Below, piece after piece: positions 8,688 to 18,676 of a DNA stretch of 64,000 bases. Position numbers and translations under genes: made by a program. The notes under the pieces were generated by a model. The model saw only the letters and a program-made list of their open reading frames with translations. It was not told the DNA's origin and did not search any database. How positions within the stretch are numbered: the stretch's first letter is position 1; every line of letters begins with the position of its first letter. Location of the stretch: the NCBI RefSeq assembly GCF_004360225.1, contig NZ_SNUA01000006.1, forward strand, positions 220,141-284,140, in the 5' to 3' direction. This DNA comes from Alcanivorax sp. 24 (lineage in GTDB: Bacteria > Pseudomonadota > Gammaproteobacteria > Pseudomonadales > Alcanivoracaceae).

Positions 8688-9758
8688 TTACAGCATGCTC
8701 TGTTGGCGCGGTTGACGCAGCCCACTGAGCAATTTTTTTACCGGGGCGGCCAGGCCCAACTCGCCGGGAGCATCGGGATCCACCCAGCGCCCATGCTCTT
8801 CCTCCAGTCGGGCACCGGTGCCCGCCACCTGAATCAGCGCCGGCTCCACGTCCAGGTGAAAATGGCTGAAGGTGTGCCGGAACGGCGTCAGGGTTTCCCG
8901 ATGGCGTTCGGTCAGGCCCCGTTGTGTCAGCACGTTCTCCGGTGATTCCTCCGGGTCCTGCTGGGGGAAACACCAAAGGCCGCCCCAAATGCCGCTGGGT
9001 GGGCGCGGCTCCAGCCAGACGCTGCCATCGTCACTTTGCAGGATCAGCATACGGGCCTGGCGAACCGGCTTGGTCTTGGCCGGCTTGCGTCCGGGAAACT
9101 GCTCGGGGTTGCCGTCGGTGTGGGCCTGGCAGCGCCGGTGCAGCGGACATTCGCCGCAGGCCGGACGTCGCCGCGTGCACAGCGTGGCGCCCAGATCCAT
9201 CATCGCCTGGGTATAGTCCGCCAGGCGCTGATGCGGCGTATAGTGCTCGGCCAGTTCCCAGAGCCGGTTCTCCACCGCTTTCTGGCCGGGCCAGCCGGCC
9301 ACCGCGTGCAGACGGGTCAGTACCCGTTTCACGTTGCCATCCAGGATCGGCGCGCGCACGCCACGGCTTTGCGCCAGGATGGCGCCGGCGGTGGAGCGGC
9401 CGATACCGGGCAGGGTGGCCACGTCCTCCACGGTTTGCGGGAACTCGCCACCATGGTCATCGACCAGTTGCCGGGCCGCTTTGTGCAGATTGCGGGCACG
9501 GGCGTAGTAGCCCAGCCCGGTCCACAGATGCAGCACGTGATCCACCTCGGCGGTGGCCAGGCTATGCACATCCGGGAAAACCTCCATGAAACGCTGGAAG
9601 TAGTCGATGACGGTGATCACCTGGGTCTGCTGCAGCATGATTTCCGACACCCACACCCGGTAAGGGGTGCGGGGATGCTGCCAGGGCAGATCCTTGCGGC
9701 CGTGCTGGTCGTACCAGGCCAGCACGGCGTCACTGAAGGCGGTGGTCGCGGTACTCAG
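8688..9758 (-). CDS. mutY: adenine DNA glycosylase MutY, probable CTG start
   Basis: Removes adenine mispaired with 8-oxoguanine. An N-terminal HhH-GPD glycosylase domain shows [12 protein letters not shown] (about 36-47) and the catalytic-loop [13 protein letters not shown]. The four-cysteine Fe-S loop follows as C-x6-C-x2-C-x5-C ([17 protein letters not shown], about 200-216). The C-terminal NUDIX-like 8-oxoG recognition domain ends the protein. Homologues start about five to seven residues before FSxxVLxWYD. The only codon that fits here is CTG at 9758, overlapping the asmA stop as CTGA, with AAGGGG eight bases upstream. The next standard start, GTG at 9725, would delete the first helix and lacks a ribosome-binding site. 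With CTG the length is 356 residues, close to the E. coli enzyme (350). Confidence 0.93.
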   Translation of the reverse strand: MSTATTAFSDAVLAWYDQHGRKDLPWQHPRTPYRVWVSEIMLQQTQVITVIDYFQRFMEVFPDVHSLATAEVDHVLHLWTGLGYYARARNLHKAARQLVDDHGGEFPQTVEDVATLPGIGRSTAGAILAQSRGVRAPILDGNVKRVLTRLHAVAGWPGQKAVENRLWELAEHYTPHQRLADYTQAMMDLGATLCTRRRPACGECPLHRRCQAHTDGNPEQFPGRKPAKTKPVRQARMLILQSDDGSVWLEPRPPSGIWGGLWCFPQQDPEESPENVLTQRGLTERHRETLTPFRHTFSHFHLDVEPALIQVAGTGARLEEEHGRWVDPDAPGELGLAAPVKKLLSGLRQPRQQSML

Positions 9759-11995
9759 TTGAACAGCCCCTTGAGTTTGTCGCCCAGTTTTTCGTTGAGT
9801 TTGTCGCGCTGCTTCTCGATTTCCTCCCGGGCTTTTTGCCCGGCGGCGTTTTTCAGCACTTCCTCGGTGGTATCGCCTTCGGCATCGATGCCGAGTTTGT
9901 CCTTCAATTTGCCCTTGGCGGCATTGGTGGCGGCTTGCTGGGCGATCTTGCGGAAGCCGTCTCTGTCCGGGCCGCACCATTTGGCCGGGCTGCTTTCCAG
10001 GCTGCCCTGGCAGCGCAGGGGCCAGGTGGCGTCGCCCAGATACTTGCCGCCGTCCAGTTCAGGGGACTTCATGCCAATGCGCATGTCGAACTGCTGGGTC
10101 AGGATGTTGAACCAGCCATTACCGGAGAGGGTGCCTTTCTCCAGCGTGGCGTCCAGGCTTTCCAGATAGGCGACCTGTTTGTCCAGCCGCGTTTTACTGG
10201 TCAGGTCGATGATCTTGGTGTCCTCGGAAAGCACCGGGGGCAGCTTGCCGGATTCCTGGTTGGGAATCAGCGCGGTCAGTCCCTTGAGCCCGCCAAGGGT
10301 ATCGTTGATGCCGCCCACCAGGGTGTTGTACAGATTCAGGCCGCGCACGGTACCGTCGGCCAGGCCCAGACTGACGTTGCCCTTGGCGGATTCCACCAGC
10401 GCCTTCTGGCTGTTGCCGCTGGCGTTGAAACTGCCGTCCATGCTGAACAGCCCGGTGGCCAGGTCGTCCTTCATGGCCATCTTGGCGATGGGCTGGATCT
10501 GCATGCGATTCACCTTGGTGCGCGCGCTGATCCGAGGGGTTTTGCCGGCCACGTTGAGGGTGCCGCTGGCGTTGAAATCCCCGTTCAGGGTCTTGCCGCT
10601 GGCCTGGGTCAGTTTCAGTACACCATTGGCGGCGGACACCGCGAAACTCAGGTCGCTGGCCTCGATTTGTTCGAAGGTCAGATGGCCGATGCGGAATTTG
10701 CCGTCCAGCAGTAACGGGCGCAGGGTCTCCACCGGAATCAGTTCCGCTTCGGTGAGGTTGGCGGCGCCGCCGCTCTTGCCGGCGTCACCTCCGGCGACGG
10801 GTTTGTCCTCGGCGGGGCTTTCCGGCGGCAGATACGGGTCCAACACGATCTTGTCCATGGTCAGATCGAAGGCGATCTTGCCGGTTTCCAGGTTCCGCAG
10901 TCCGGCGCTGCCGTTAATCGTGCTGTCATCGAGAGTAACGGTGAGAGGGTTGGCGACGACGCTGTTGGCCGGGCCCGACAGGGTGGCGCTCATCGCCACT
11001 TTGTTGAGGGCGCTGTCGCCGCGGGTCTCGATGGCCGGCTCGCCCAGCGCCTTCAATACCGTGTTGAGGTTGAAGGGCTCGGTGTCGAGTTGGCCGGCCA
11101 CCACCATGTCGCCGGTGAGTCCGGTAATTCGCGCTTCGCCGGTGGTGCGCGTGCCGGCGGCCTGCAGCACCAGGTTGGTGAGACTGGCGCTGTCCTCCTC
11201 CAGGTTCACGTCCAACGCTTGTTCCAGGTGCACATCCACGGGCTGGGTGGTGGCGCCGGCGATATTGGCGTCCAGCACCATGGGGGCCAGCACGAAGTGG
11301 TTGGCATCCAGGTCGGCGGCCAGCGTGGTTTTCAGGTTCAGATCCACGCGCAGGTCGCTCTGGTCCTGATAGCGAAGCGACATTTCCAGCGGAAATGGCT
11401 CGTCCAGGCTGACATCGCGGGCGTTGAAATTGAAATGCTCGACGCGAATATCGGTGCCATCGGTGGCGTTGCGATAGCTGATGCGGCCGTTGGTGATGTC
11501 CACGGAAGGAATCGTCAGAGGAATATCGAGGGTACTGCTCTCCTCGCCGCCGTTGGCGGTTTCCTGTTCCTCGCCGGCCTGATCCTGGCTGGCCTCGCCC
11601 CGGGGACCGATCCTTTCCCAGTTGCCGCCTTGCTGATCCTCGCGCAGATTCACTTCCAGGCCGTCGATCAGTACGCCGTCCATCTCCACCTTGCCGAGCA
11701 GCAGGGGCCACACGGCGACGCTGACACTGGCATTGTCGAGAGCCGCGAACAGTTCTTCCTCATCGGCGATGCGGGCCTCGGTGCGGCCCAGGCTGACGCC
11801 CAGGGAGGGCCAGAACTGCCAGGAGAGATCGCCGGGAATGGCGAGGTCCAGGTTGGCGTTCTGGCGCGCCTGCTCCTCGATCTGCGGCTTGAAATCGTTG
11901 GGGTCGATCACCTGGGTGACGACGAAAATCGCCGCGGCCAGCAGTACCACGACGGCCAGGATTACGATGACAATGATCTTGATTGCACGTCCCAT
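9755..11995 (-). CDS. asmA: AsmA family protein
   Basis: Inner-membrane-anchored, periplasmic AsmA-type protein; the family is linked to lipid transport and outer-membrane assembly. The 746 residues start [19 protein letters not shown] with one N-terminal transmembrane helix (about 5-27), followed by [11 protein letters not shown] and a long beta-rich region containing the N-terminal AsmA signature (about 45-160). A second AsmA block occupies about 430-640 and a Lys/Glu-rich amphipathic tail ends the protein (about 690-746). The ATG at 11995 has AAGGAGAG upstream; a longer frame would add 87 residues of low quality. It overlaps mutY by 4 bp, and asmA-mutY-yggX is a conserved cluster in Pseudomonas. 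Confidence 0.9.
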   Translation of the reverse strand: MGRAIKIIVIVILAVVVLLAAAIFVVTQVIDPNDFKPQIEEQARQNANLDLAIPGDLSWQFWPSLGVSLGRTEARIADEEELFAALDNASVSVAVWPLLLGKVEMDGVLIDGLEVNLREDQQGGNWERIGPRGEASQDQAGEEQETANGGEESSTLDIPLTIPSVDITNGRISYRNATDGTDIRVEHFNFNARDVSLDEPFPLEMSLRYQDQSDLRVDLNLKTTLAADLDANHFVLAPMVLDANIAGATTQPVDVHLEQALDVNLEEDSASLTNLVLQAAGTRTTGEARITGLTGDMVVAGQLDTEPFNLNTVLKALGEPAIETRGDSALNKVAMSATLSGPANSVVANPLTVTLDDSTINGSAGLRNLETGKIAFDLTMDKIVLDPYLPPESPAEDKPVAGGDAGKSGGAANLTEAELIPVETLRPLLLDGKFRIGHLTFEQIEASDLSFAVSAANGVLKLTQASGKTLNGDFNASGTLNVAGKTPRISARTKVNRMQIQPIAKMAMKDDLATGLFSMDGSFNASGNSQKALVESAKGNVSLGLADGTVRGLNLYNTLVGGINDTLGGLKGLTALIPNQESGKLPPVLSEDTKIIDLTSKTRLDKQVAYLESLDATLEKGTLSGNGWFNILTQQFDMRIGMKSPELDGGKYLGDATWPLRCQGSLESSPAKWCGPDRDGFRKIAQQAATNAAKGKLKDKLGIDAEGDTTEEVLKNAAGQKAREEIEKQRDKLNEKLGDKLKGLFN

Positions 11996-12304
11996 GACGG
12001 TGCTCTCCTTGCGCCCGGGCCCTCGGGCCCCGATGATAACGAGTTGGTGTAATCGTAACGAAGCCCAGGCCCGTTCGACACCATGATAACGATGATAACC
12101 TTTTGAGCCCGGGCCGTGGCGTTTGTGCCGCCGCGGTGGAGCGATTTTTGCCTGATGGCCGCCGTGGGCCATTGAGAAAATCGCCTTCGGCACTTTTGAG
12201 GTATTGGACAAGACGGCGGTGACGCGCTGCCGGTATTCTACCTCCAATACGGGCAAGGCGGTGGCGTAATGGCCAGGCTCTTATGACCATTTGGGGAACG
12301 ACGA
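11996..12304. other. intergenic region asmA / histidine kinase
   Basis: About 309 bases between divergent genes. It holds a GC palindrome (GCCCGGGCCCTCGGGCCCCG near 12014-12033) and three ATGATAAC-type repeats (about 12034, 12083 and 12092) that could be protein-binding sites. No gene, RNA or clear sigma-70 pair was recognised. Confidence 0.4.
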
Positions 12305-14215
12305 TTGGTAAAGTTCCGTAACTTCCTGCTGTTCCTGGGGCTGGCTCTGTGCGCCGCGCGGCTTTGGGCCGCGCCGGTGGTGGTGCCGGATGGCCACCGG
12401 AATGAGGTGGCGGTGGCCAAATCCATGGATGTACTGGTGGATCCCGAGGGGCAGTGGGATTTGTCTCAAGTGCGTGAGGATTTTTCCAGCCGCTTTACCG
12501 TCAATACGGCGGAGGAGCCCAACTTCGGTTTTACCAGCAGCGTGATCTGGCTGCGGTTCACGCTCGACACCAGCAAGGTGACGGACCAGAGCTGGTATTT
12601 GGTGGAGCGCTACCCGATTCTCGATCACATCACTCTGTACGCACCGCGCCCGGATGGTGGCTACGATGAAGTGGCCATGGGGGACACGTTGCCGTTCCAC
12701 ATGCGGATGATGAATCACCGGGCCTTTATCTTTCCACTGGACACCGACCAGACCGGGCCGCGCACCTTTTATGTGAAAGTCAGCGGCAAGGGAGCGATCA
12801 ATCTGTCGCCGGTGCTCTACAACAGCACCGGGCTGGTGGAATACACCTATCGGGATACCCTGCTCTACGGAGTGTTCTATGGGTGTTTGCTGATCATGGT
12901 GATCTACAACGCGCTATTGGCATTGTCGCTGCGGGAGCCGGTGTATCTGTATTTCGTGGCTTTCCTGGTGGGGATGGTGATCTTCATCCTCAATATCAAT
13001 GGCTTCGGTTTGCAGTTTGTCTGGCCGATGTGGCCCAAGCTCAATGAATATTACTGGCTTGGCATTTACATCAGTTGTCCGGCGCTGGCCATGTACTCCC
13101 GGGCCTTCCTGGAATTGCGCGTGCGCTTTCCGCGCTACGACCGTGTGTTGCGGCACTATCTGATCGGCGCGCTGGTGCTGCTGGTGGTGCAACTGATGAT
13201 CGCGCCGCCCTGGTCCTATTATTTGTCCACCGCTCTGGTGGGGGTCACCGTGGTGTTGTTCAGCTGGCTTGGCTGGATGGTTCTATCCCAGGGATACCGG
13301 GCGGCGCGCTTGTTCGTGCTGGCCTGGTGGGTGTTCATGCTGCTGGTGTTTATTTTCATCCTCGGTATCGTCGGCTGGCTGCCCTATACCTCCTTCATCA
13401 CCATCCTGCCGCATCTGGCCACGTTGTGGGTGGTGGTAATGCTGTCGCTGGCGCTGGGGGACCGCATTCGCTTCCTGGAACGTGAACGCAACAGTCTGTT
13501 CGAGGAATCCCGCCGCAACCTGGAACGCCATGTGGCGGAAATGGAACGTGTGAACCGGGACAAATCCACCTTCCTGCAGTACGTCAGCCACGAATTGAAC
13601 ACCCCCATCAACTGGCTGGGCGCGGCGGATACTCTGAGCGAAGAGGATGACCGCCGTGATACCTGGAATCTGGTGCGCAAGGGGCAGCAGCGTTTGATGG
13701 GACTGGTGAGCACGTCGTTGCGCTATTTCGACCTGTCGGACCGGGAGAGCCCCACGCTGATCACCGTGTGCGACCCTTACTGGTTAGTGGAAGCGCTCAC
13801 CACCAGCCGTGTCGAGTGTCTCGAGCAGCGCGGACTGACGGTGCGGAACCGGGTGTCGGAGAGGCTGCGGGTGCGTGCCAACGAGAGCGAGCTGCAAGAG
13901 GTGCTGGCGATGGCGCTGGACAACGCCATCCGTTTCAGTCCCGCCGGAGAGGACATCGATATCAGTAGTCAGCGCCTGGAAGGCGTGGGCGAAATCCGCA
14001 TGCGTGATAACGGAAGCGGTGTCGGCACGGATCAGTTGGAGAGTCTGTTCGAACCCTTCTTCATCATGGGTTCACGCCATCACGAGGACGGGTTTGGCCT
14101 GTCTCTGGCGATGGCGCGGGTGATGATCGAACAGAGCGGCGGACGGATCTGGGCGGAAAGCGCCGGCGAAGGGCAGGGCTTCACCCTGGTGATCCGCCTG
14201 CCGCTGGCGGAATAA
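12305..14215 (+). CDS. 7TM-DISM sensor histidine kinase, orphan
   Basis: Membrane sensor kinase. The 636 residues contain a signal peptide (1-23, ...LWAAP), a periplasmic 7TMR-DISMED2 ligand-binding domain (about 35-175), seven transmembrane helices (about 183-385), a short coiled linker (about 390-420), a HisKA domain with the H-box LQYVSHELNTP (phospho-acceptor His429) and an HATPase_c domain. The last has an N-box (ALDNAIRFSP), G1 (RDNGSGVG) and G2 (GFGLSLA). DISMED2 domains are thought to bind carbohydrate-like ligands. The start is TTG at 12305 with GGGGAA upstream. No response regulator lies next to it, so its partner is elsewhere. Confidence 0.85.
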   Translation: MVKFRNFLLFLGLALCAARLWAAPVVVPDGHRNEVAVAKSMDVLVDPEGQWDLSQVREDFSSRFTVNTAEEPNFGFTSSVIWLRFTLDTSKVTDQSWYLVERYPILDHITLYAPRPDGGYDEVAMGDTLPFHMRMMNHRAFIFPLDTDQTGPRTFYVKVSGKGAINLSPVLYNSTGLVEYTYRDTLLYGVFYGCLLIMVIYNALLALSLREPVYLYFVAFLVGMVIFILNINGFGLQFVWPMWPKLNEYYWLGIYISCPALAMYSRAFLELRVRFPRYDRVLRHYLIGALVLLVVQLMIAPPWSYYLSTALVGVTVVLFSWLGWMVLSQGYRAARLFVLAWWVFMLLVFIFILGIVGWLPYTSFITILPHLATLWVVVMLSLALGDRIRFLERERNSLFEESRRNLERHVAEMERVNRDKSTFLQYVSHELNTPINWLGAADTLSEEDDRRDTWNLVRKGQQRLMGLVSTSLRYFDLSDRESPTLITVCDPYWLVEALTTSRVECLEQRGLTVRNRVSERLRVRANESELQEVLAMALDNAIRFSPAGEDIDISSQRLEGVGEIRMRDNGSGVGTDQLESLFEPFFIMGSRHHEDGFGLSLAMARVMIEQSGGRIWAESAGEGQGFTLVIRLPLAE

Positions 14216-14230
14216 CCGGGCCGTGGGGCG

Positions 14231-15097
14231 CTAGCGCAGCGTCCCCATCATCTGTCCCATGCGCACCGGGCTTTCGGCGCTCAGGGCGGCATCGAATTCC
14301 GCGTGGCCACGGGCGAACAGCACAATGGCGGTGGAGCCCAGCAGGAAACGACCCAGTTCCTCGCCGCGTTGCAGCGTGATCGGCTGACGGTTCCGGTAGT
14401 CGCCGTGCGTCACCCGGCGGGGCAGGGGCGTGACCTGGCCGGAGAACACCGTCTCGATGCCGGCGACGATCATGGCACCCACCAGAATCACCGCCATCGG
14501 GCCTTGCCCGGTATCGAAAACGCACACCAGCCGTTCGTTGCGGGCGAACAGGCCGGGCACCCGTTCGGTGGTGGCCTGATTCACCGAGAACAGTCGACCC
14601 GGCACATAGCGGGTTTCCCGCAGGGTGCCGGTGGCGGGCATATGCACCCGGTGATAATCCTTTGGCGATAAATAAACGGTGGCGAACTGGCCGCCGAGGA
14701 ATTCCGTGGCCAGGTCATGGTCGCCCCCCAGTAGCTGGAACAGGCTGTAGTTGTGTCCCTTGGCCTGGAAGATACGGTCGCCTTCGATGGCGCCAAGTTG
14801 GCTGATGGTGCCGTCCGCCGGGCAGGCGATGGCATCGGCCTGTTCCGGCAATGGTCTGGCGCCGTCGCGCAGGGCTCGGGTAAAGAACGCGTTGAAATGG
14901 GGATAGCGCCCGGCTTCGGTGACCTCCGCCTCGGACAGATCGACCTGAAAACGGCGGATGAACAAACCAATGAAAGTGTCCTTCACCCAGGGTGTTTCAC
15001 TGCGGGCCAGAATGCCCACCAATCGTGACAAGGCGTGGTGGGGCAGCAGATATTGCAGAGCGACGAACAGACGTTGCCATAAGTCCTTCAAGAGCAC
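14231..15097 (-). CDS. psd: phosphatidylserine decarboxylase proenzyme
   Basis: Converts phosphatidylserine to phosphatidylethanolamine at the inner membrane. The 288-residue proenzyme has the LGST self-cleavage motif; Ser255 becomes the pyruvoyl group, giving a 34-residue alpha chain. Also present are the [10 protein letters not shown] block (about 94-103) and the [13 protein letters not shown] block (about 141-153). It lies 19 bp after the rhodanese gene on the same strand, the same pair (rhdA-psd) seen in P. aeruginosa, and converges on the histidine-kinase gene with a 15-bp gap. Confidence 0.96.
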   Translation of the reverse strand: MLLKDLWQRLFVALQYLLPHHALSRLVGILARSETPWVKDTFIGLFIRRFQVDLSEAEVTEAGRYPHFNAFFTRALRDGARPLPEQADAIACPADGTISQLGAIEGDRIFQAKGHNYSLFQLLGGDHDLATEFLGGQFATVYLSPKDYHRVHMPATGTLRETRYVPGRLFSVNQATTERVPGLFARNERLVCVFDTGQGPMAVILVGAMIVAGIETVFSGQVTPLPRRVTHGDYRNRQPITLQRGEELGRFLLGSTAIVLFARGHAEFDAALSAESPVRMGQMMGTLR

Positions 15098-15116
15098 CTC
15101 GGAATGCGGTCGGTTG

Positions 15117-15935
15117 TTATTCGGACTTTTCGAACGGGGTGTCGGGGTGATTGCCCCATTCCGCCCAGGAACCGGCGTAGCCGGCGATATGAGGGAACCC
15201 CAGCAGCTTGCCCACCAGCCAGGTAAAGCTGGAGCGGTGGTGGGTCTGGCAGTGGGTGATCACCCGGCGGTCGGCGGTGATACCCTGGGCGGCCAGTTCC
15301 CGGCGCAGGGTATCCAGGTCGCGCACCCGCAGGTGATCGTTCTTGTCCATGGCGTCGGTCCACTCATAGTGCACCGCGCCAGGAATGTGGCCGCCTTTCT
15401 GGGCAAAGGCGCGGATGCCCGCGTACTCCTCCTCGGAGCGGGCGTCCCAGATCACCACGTCGGGGTTCTGGTATTCGGCCAGCACCGTCTCCAGGTCCAC
15501 GTTGACGCCGGCCTTGTGCAGGCTGACCTCATAATCGCTGGGTGTGGGGGTATGGGGTTCGCTGCTGGTGGGCAGGTCCGCCGCCAGCCAGGCGTGGATC
15601 CCACCGTTGAGGTAGGAGTAGTGGGCGTGGCCAAGGTAGTCCAGGGTCCACAGCAATCGCCCGGCCCAGCCGCCGCCTTCGTCATCGTAGGCCACCACCT
15701 GGGTGTCCGGGGTCAGCCCCAGTTCGGAGAACAGGTCGGACAAGGCATCGTCGTCGGGCAGTAGCCCCGGGGCCGGCTGGGTGCCCTTCTGCAGGCGTTT
15801 GAAGTCCAGGTGCACGGCACCGGGCACATGGGCCTGGGCGTAAACCTGCTCTTTACTCAGATCAACGATCAACAGCCCGGCATCATCAAGGTGATTGGCC
15901 AGTTCGGCGGGTTCCAGCAACAGGGGCAGGGGCAT
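15117..15935 (-). CDS. rhdA: thiosulfate sulfurtransferase (rhodanese), RhdA type
   Basis: Moves sulfane sulfur from thiosulfate to a thiophilic acceptor. The 272 residues form two rhodanese domains, with the inactive N-terminal one at about 1-125 and the catalytic one at about 140-270. The active-site loop is HCQTHHRS with Cys229, the exact loop known for Azotobacter vinelandii RhdA and unlike the CGSGVTA loop of mercaptopyruvate sulfurtransferases. The first gene of a two-gene unit with psd. Confidence 0.93.
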   Translation of the reverse strand: MPLPLLLEPAELANHLDDAGLLIVDLSKEQVYAQAHVPGAVHLDFKRLQKGTQPAPGLLPDDDALSDLFSELGLTPDTQVVAYDDEGGGWAGRLLWTLDYLGHAHYSYLNGGIHAWLAADLPTSSEPHTPTPSDYEVSLHKAGVNVDLETVLAEYQNPDVVIWDARSEEEYAGIRAFAQKGGHIPGAVHYEWTDAMDKNDHLRVRDLDTLRRELAAQGITADRRVITHCQTHHRSSFTWLVGKLLGFPHIAGYAGSWAEWGNHPDTPFEKSE

Positions 15936-16060
15936 AAGTCAATCAAACAGTCGTGGGTCGGGAATTTGGAGGAGTGAATAAATTTTCACCGCCTCATACA
16001 GGGTTTCATTGTCCAATATCCGCCGGCCTTTATCCAGGAGGGGGAATCTCGAGGCATCGC

Positions 16061-17089
16061 TCAGTAGCGCGCGCGGGCCTCGTCGTCCAGGGTGTCGGCG
16101 ATCTGGAAGTAGTTGTGCAGGCGTTCGTGTATGAACGCATCGTTCTGGGCGGCCGCGAGCAGTGCGCAGCCGGGTTCATGCCGGTGAGTGCAGTTACGGA
16201 AGCGACAATGGCCAGCCTGCTCGGACAGTTCCCGATAGCCGTGCAACAGCTCCTGCTCATCGATGTGCCAGAGGCCGAATTCGCGAATTCCCGGAGAATC
16301 GATCAGGTGGCCGCCTTTGGGGAAATGGAACAAACGGGCGGTGGTGGTGGTGTGCTGGCCCAGCCCCGACATCTCCGATATCTCGCCCACCGCCAGATCC
16401 GCCTCCGGCAGGATGGCATTCACCAGGGAGGATTTGCCGACCCCGGACTGGCCGACGAAGACGCTGGTGGCATCCGCCAGGGCGGCGCGCAGGGGGGCCA
16501 GCTGCTGGCCGTCGCCATGGGCGGACAAGGTGATCACCTGGTAGCCGAGGTGGCGGTAGAGCGCGCAGATGTGCTTGGCCTGATCGCGGTTGTCGTCGTC
16601 CAGCAGATCGGTCTTGTTCAGCACCAGCACCGGTTCGATACCGGACAGCTCCGCCGCCACCAGATAGCGGTCGAGCAGGGCGCTGGAAGGCGCCGGGCGC
16701 GGGGCGAACACCACCAGAAGGCGGTCCACGTTGGCGGCCACGGGCTTCAGGTTGCCGTAGTTGTCCGGGCGTTTCAGTACCGTATGGCGCGGCTCCACGG
16801 CGGTGACCACGCCGGTGCCCTCGCTGCGTGGCGGGTGCCAGAGCACCCGGTCACCGACCACCAGTTGTTCCAGATTGGCGCGGAAATGACAGCGGGCCGG
16901 GGTGCCGTCCTGGGCTTCCACCAATACCTGGCCACCGAAGTGGGCGATCACGGTACCCCACTGTTCCTCACCGAGGTTGGTGGCCACCGGCTGCTCTTTT
17001 TCCGCTTTGCGCTGCATGCGATCGCGGCGCTCGCCCTGGATCTTTTCAATGCGCCAGCGCTGTCGCCGGTTGAGATTGCGTTTCGCCAT
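16061..17089 (-). CDS. rsgA: ribosome small subunit-dependent GTPase A
   Basis: Circularly permuted GTPase that assists late 30S maturation. Of 342 residues, a basic N-terminus (MAKRNLNRRQRWR) is followed by an OB fold (about 40-110). The GTPase motifs come in permuted order: G4 NKTD (about 163) before G1 GQSGVGKSS (about 217-225) and G3 DSPG (about 265). A C-terminal zinc knuckle follows (C-x4-C-x-H-x4-C around CRFRNCTHRHEPGC). It is transcribed away from orn, as in Pseudomonas. Confidence 0.96.
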   Translation of the reverse strand: MAKRNLNRRQRWRIEKIQGERRDRMQRKAEKEQPVATNLGEEQWGTVIAHFGGQVLVEAQDGTPARCHFRANLEQLVVGDRVLWHPPRSEGTGVVTAVEPRHTVLKRPDNYGNLKPVAANVDRLLVVFAPRPAPSSALLDRYLVAAELSGIEPVLVLNKTDLLDDDNRDQAKHICALYRHLGYQVITLSAHGDGQQLAPLRAALADATSVFVGQSGVGKSSLVNAILPEADLAVGEISEMSGLGQHTTTTARLFHFPKGGHLIDSPGIREFGLWHIDEQELLHGYRELSEQAGHCRFRNCTHRHEPGCALLAAAQNDAFIHERLHNYFQIADTLDDEARARY

Positions 17090-17161
17090 GCGTTCGCGAG
17101 GAGGTCGGTTGAGGTGGCGCCATTATGGCACGGTTGAGAGGCGAGTGCGCTTGCACGCATG

Positions 17162-17292
17162 CACGCAACACGCTTGCACGCCAGGATAGAACCTGGGAGC
17201 AGAAGCGTCGTGGTGCTCTCTGTGGCAGCAGTAGGGCTTTAAGCGTTTGTCCGTGGACCTCGCTGCTTTTGATTTTCCGCGTGTTGCGTGTG
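17162..17292. repeat. degenerate inverted-repeat remnant upstream of orn
   Basis: The left part, 17162-17184, is nearly identical to the 23-bp terminal repeat of the element at 49017 (shared CACGCAACACGC and GCACGCCA). An inverted partner, GCGTGTTGCGTG, sits near 17279-17290. The sequence between does not resemble the cores of the other copies, so this is either a decayed or a different member of the family. It occupies most of the rsgA/orn intergenic region. Confidence 0.45.
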
Positions 17293-17375
17293 AGCGCTCC
17301 AGGCTTTCGGCGTCAAGCGTCAGGGTCATTCTGGTACCATGGCGTTTAAATTTATCTCCATACAGGACCCGTGAG

Positions 17376-17918
17376 ATGCCATCGAAAGACAACCTGATCT
17401 GGATCGACCTGGAAATGACCGGTCTGAGCCCCGAGCAGGATCGCATCATTGAGATTGCCACTATCGTTACCGACGCCAATCTGAACGTGCTGGAGGAGGG
17501 GCCGGTGCTGGCGGTGCATCAGAGCGACGAACGTTTGGCGGCCATGGACGAATGGAATACCCGCCACCATGGTAACTCCGGGTTGACCGAGCGGGTGCGC
17601 GCCAGCCGCGTGGACGAGGCGGAGGCGGAGCGGCAGACGCTGTTGTTCCTGGAGCAATACGTGGATGAAAAGATGTCACCGATGTGTGGCAACAGCATCT
17701 GCCAGGACCGCCGTTTCCTGGCACGTTACATGCCCGCCCTGGAAGCGTTTTTCCACTACCGTAATCTGGATGTCTCAACCTTGAAGGAACTGGCCACGCG
17801 CTGGAAACCGGGGATACTGTCTGGTTTCAAGAAAGAGAACAAACATCTGGCGCTGGATGACATCCGTGAATCGATCGCCGAGCTGGCCTACTACCGGGAA
17901 CATTTCATCCGCGAATAG
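17376..17918 (+). CDS. orn: oligoribonuclease
   Basis: 3'-5' exonuclease that degrades two-residue RNAs, including the pGpG made when c-di-GMP is broken down. The 180 residues have the DEDDh exonuclease set: D11 and E13 in WIDLEMTG, a middle Asp in SICQDRRF, and the His...Asp pair in [12 protein letters not shown]. The ATG at 17376 gives the standard length; an in-frame extension upstream runs into a repeat remnant and is not credible. Confidence 0.97.
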   Translation: MPSKDNLIWIDLEMTGLSPEQDRIIEIATIVTDANLNVLEEGPVLAVHQSDERLAAMDEWNTRHHGNSGLTERVRASRVDEAEAERQTLLFLEQYVDEKMSPMCGNSICQDRRFLARYMPALEAFFHYRNLDVSTLKELATRWKPGILSGFKKENKHLALDDIRESIAELAYYREHFIRE

Positions 17919-17978
17919 CGTCCCTTGTTAAGCCGGGTGTTGGCCGGCCACGGAGTGCGCTGATCGAAAGGAGAAAAT

Positions 17979-18629
17979 ATGGACACCATTCGGGTCTGGG
18001 ACCTGCCCACCCGCCTGTTTCATTGGTTGCTGGTGGCGGGTATCGGTTTCCTCTGGTATTCCGGGGGCAAGGGTGAGCAGTTGATGGTCTGGCACATGCG
18101 CGCCGGCTATCTGGTGCTGGGCCTGGTGATTTTCCGGATTATCTGGGGGCTGTGGGGTTCCCGCCATAGTCGTTTCACGGCGTTTCTGGCCGGGCCCAGA
18201 CGTACCCTGGAATATAGCAAGGCCTTGGTTCGTGGGCGGGCCCCGGTGTTTACCGGCCACAATCCGCTGGGCGGCTGGATGGTCATGCTGATGTTGCTGT
18301 CTTTGCTGGTGCAGACCGTTACCGGCCTGTTCGCCACCGACGATATTTCACTGGAGGGGCCGTTGAGCAACCAGGTTGGCGGCGCCACGGCCCGCGCGCT
18401 CACCGATGTGCACTTTCTGAATTTCGATCTGCTGTTGATTCTGATCGTCGCGCATGTGGCGGCGGTGCTGCTGCATCGGCTATTGGGGGAGCCGTTGCTG
18501 GTGGCCATGCTGACCGGGCGTAAGCGGGTGCCTGATAAGGCCGGCCCGGACCAGGCTTTCGCGCCTTGGTGGCGGGCATTGCTGGTGGCCTTGCCGGTGG
18601 CCGGGGCGATTTACTGGTTGGTGAGCTGA
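17979..18629 (+). CDS. cytochrome b561 family membrane protein
   Basis: Inner-membrane di-heme cytochrome b that shuttles electrons between quinol and a periplasmic partner. The 216 residues start MDTIRVWDLPTRLFHWLL, the family signature, with four transmembrane helices (about 12-28, 38-57, 96-117, 143-165) and a C-terminal hydrophobic stretch. Candidate heme ligands are His15, His39, and histidines in VHFLNFD and VAHVAAVLLH. A cytochrome c gene lies directly opposite at 18677. GAAAGGAG precedes the start. Confidence 0.88.
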   Translation: MDTIRVWDLPTRLFHWLLVAGIGFLWYSGGKGEQLMVWHMRAGYLVLGLVIFRIIWGLWGSRHSRFTAFLAGPRRTLEYSKALVRGRAPVFTGHNPLGGWMVMLMLLSLLVQTVTGLFATDDISLEGPLSNQVGGATARALTDVHFLNFDLLLILIVAHVAAVLLHRLLGEPLLVAMLTGRKRVPDKAGPDQAFAPWWRALLVALPVAGAIYWLVS

Positions 18630-18652
18630 CCGGGCCGCCAGTGGCGGCCCGG
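18630..18652. terminator. GC-rich hairpin between convergent cytochrome genes
   Basis: Perfect 10-bp stem CCGGGCCGCC-AGT-GGCGGCCCGG starting at the base after the b561 stop. No T run follows on either strand, so termination strength is uncertain. Its position between convergent genes suggests a shared transcript end. Confidence 0.5.
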
Positions 18653-18676
18653 TGGCGCAAAGATCACACACAGACT

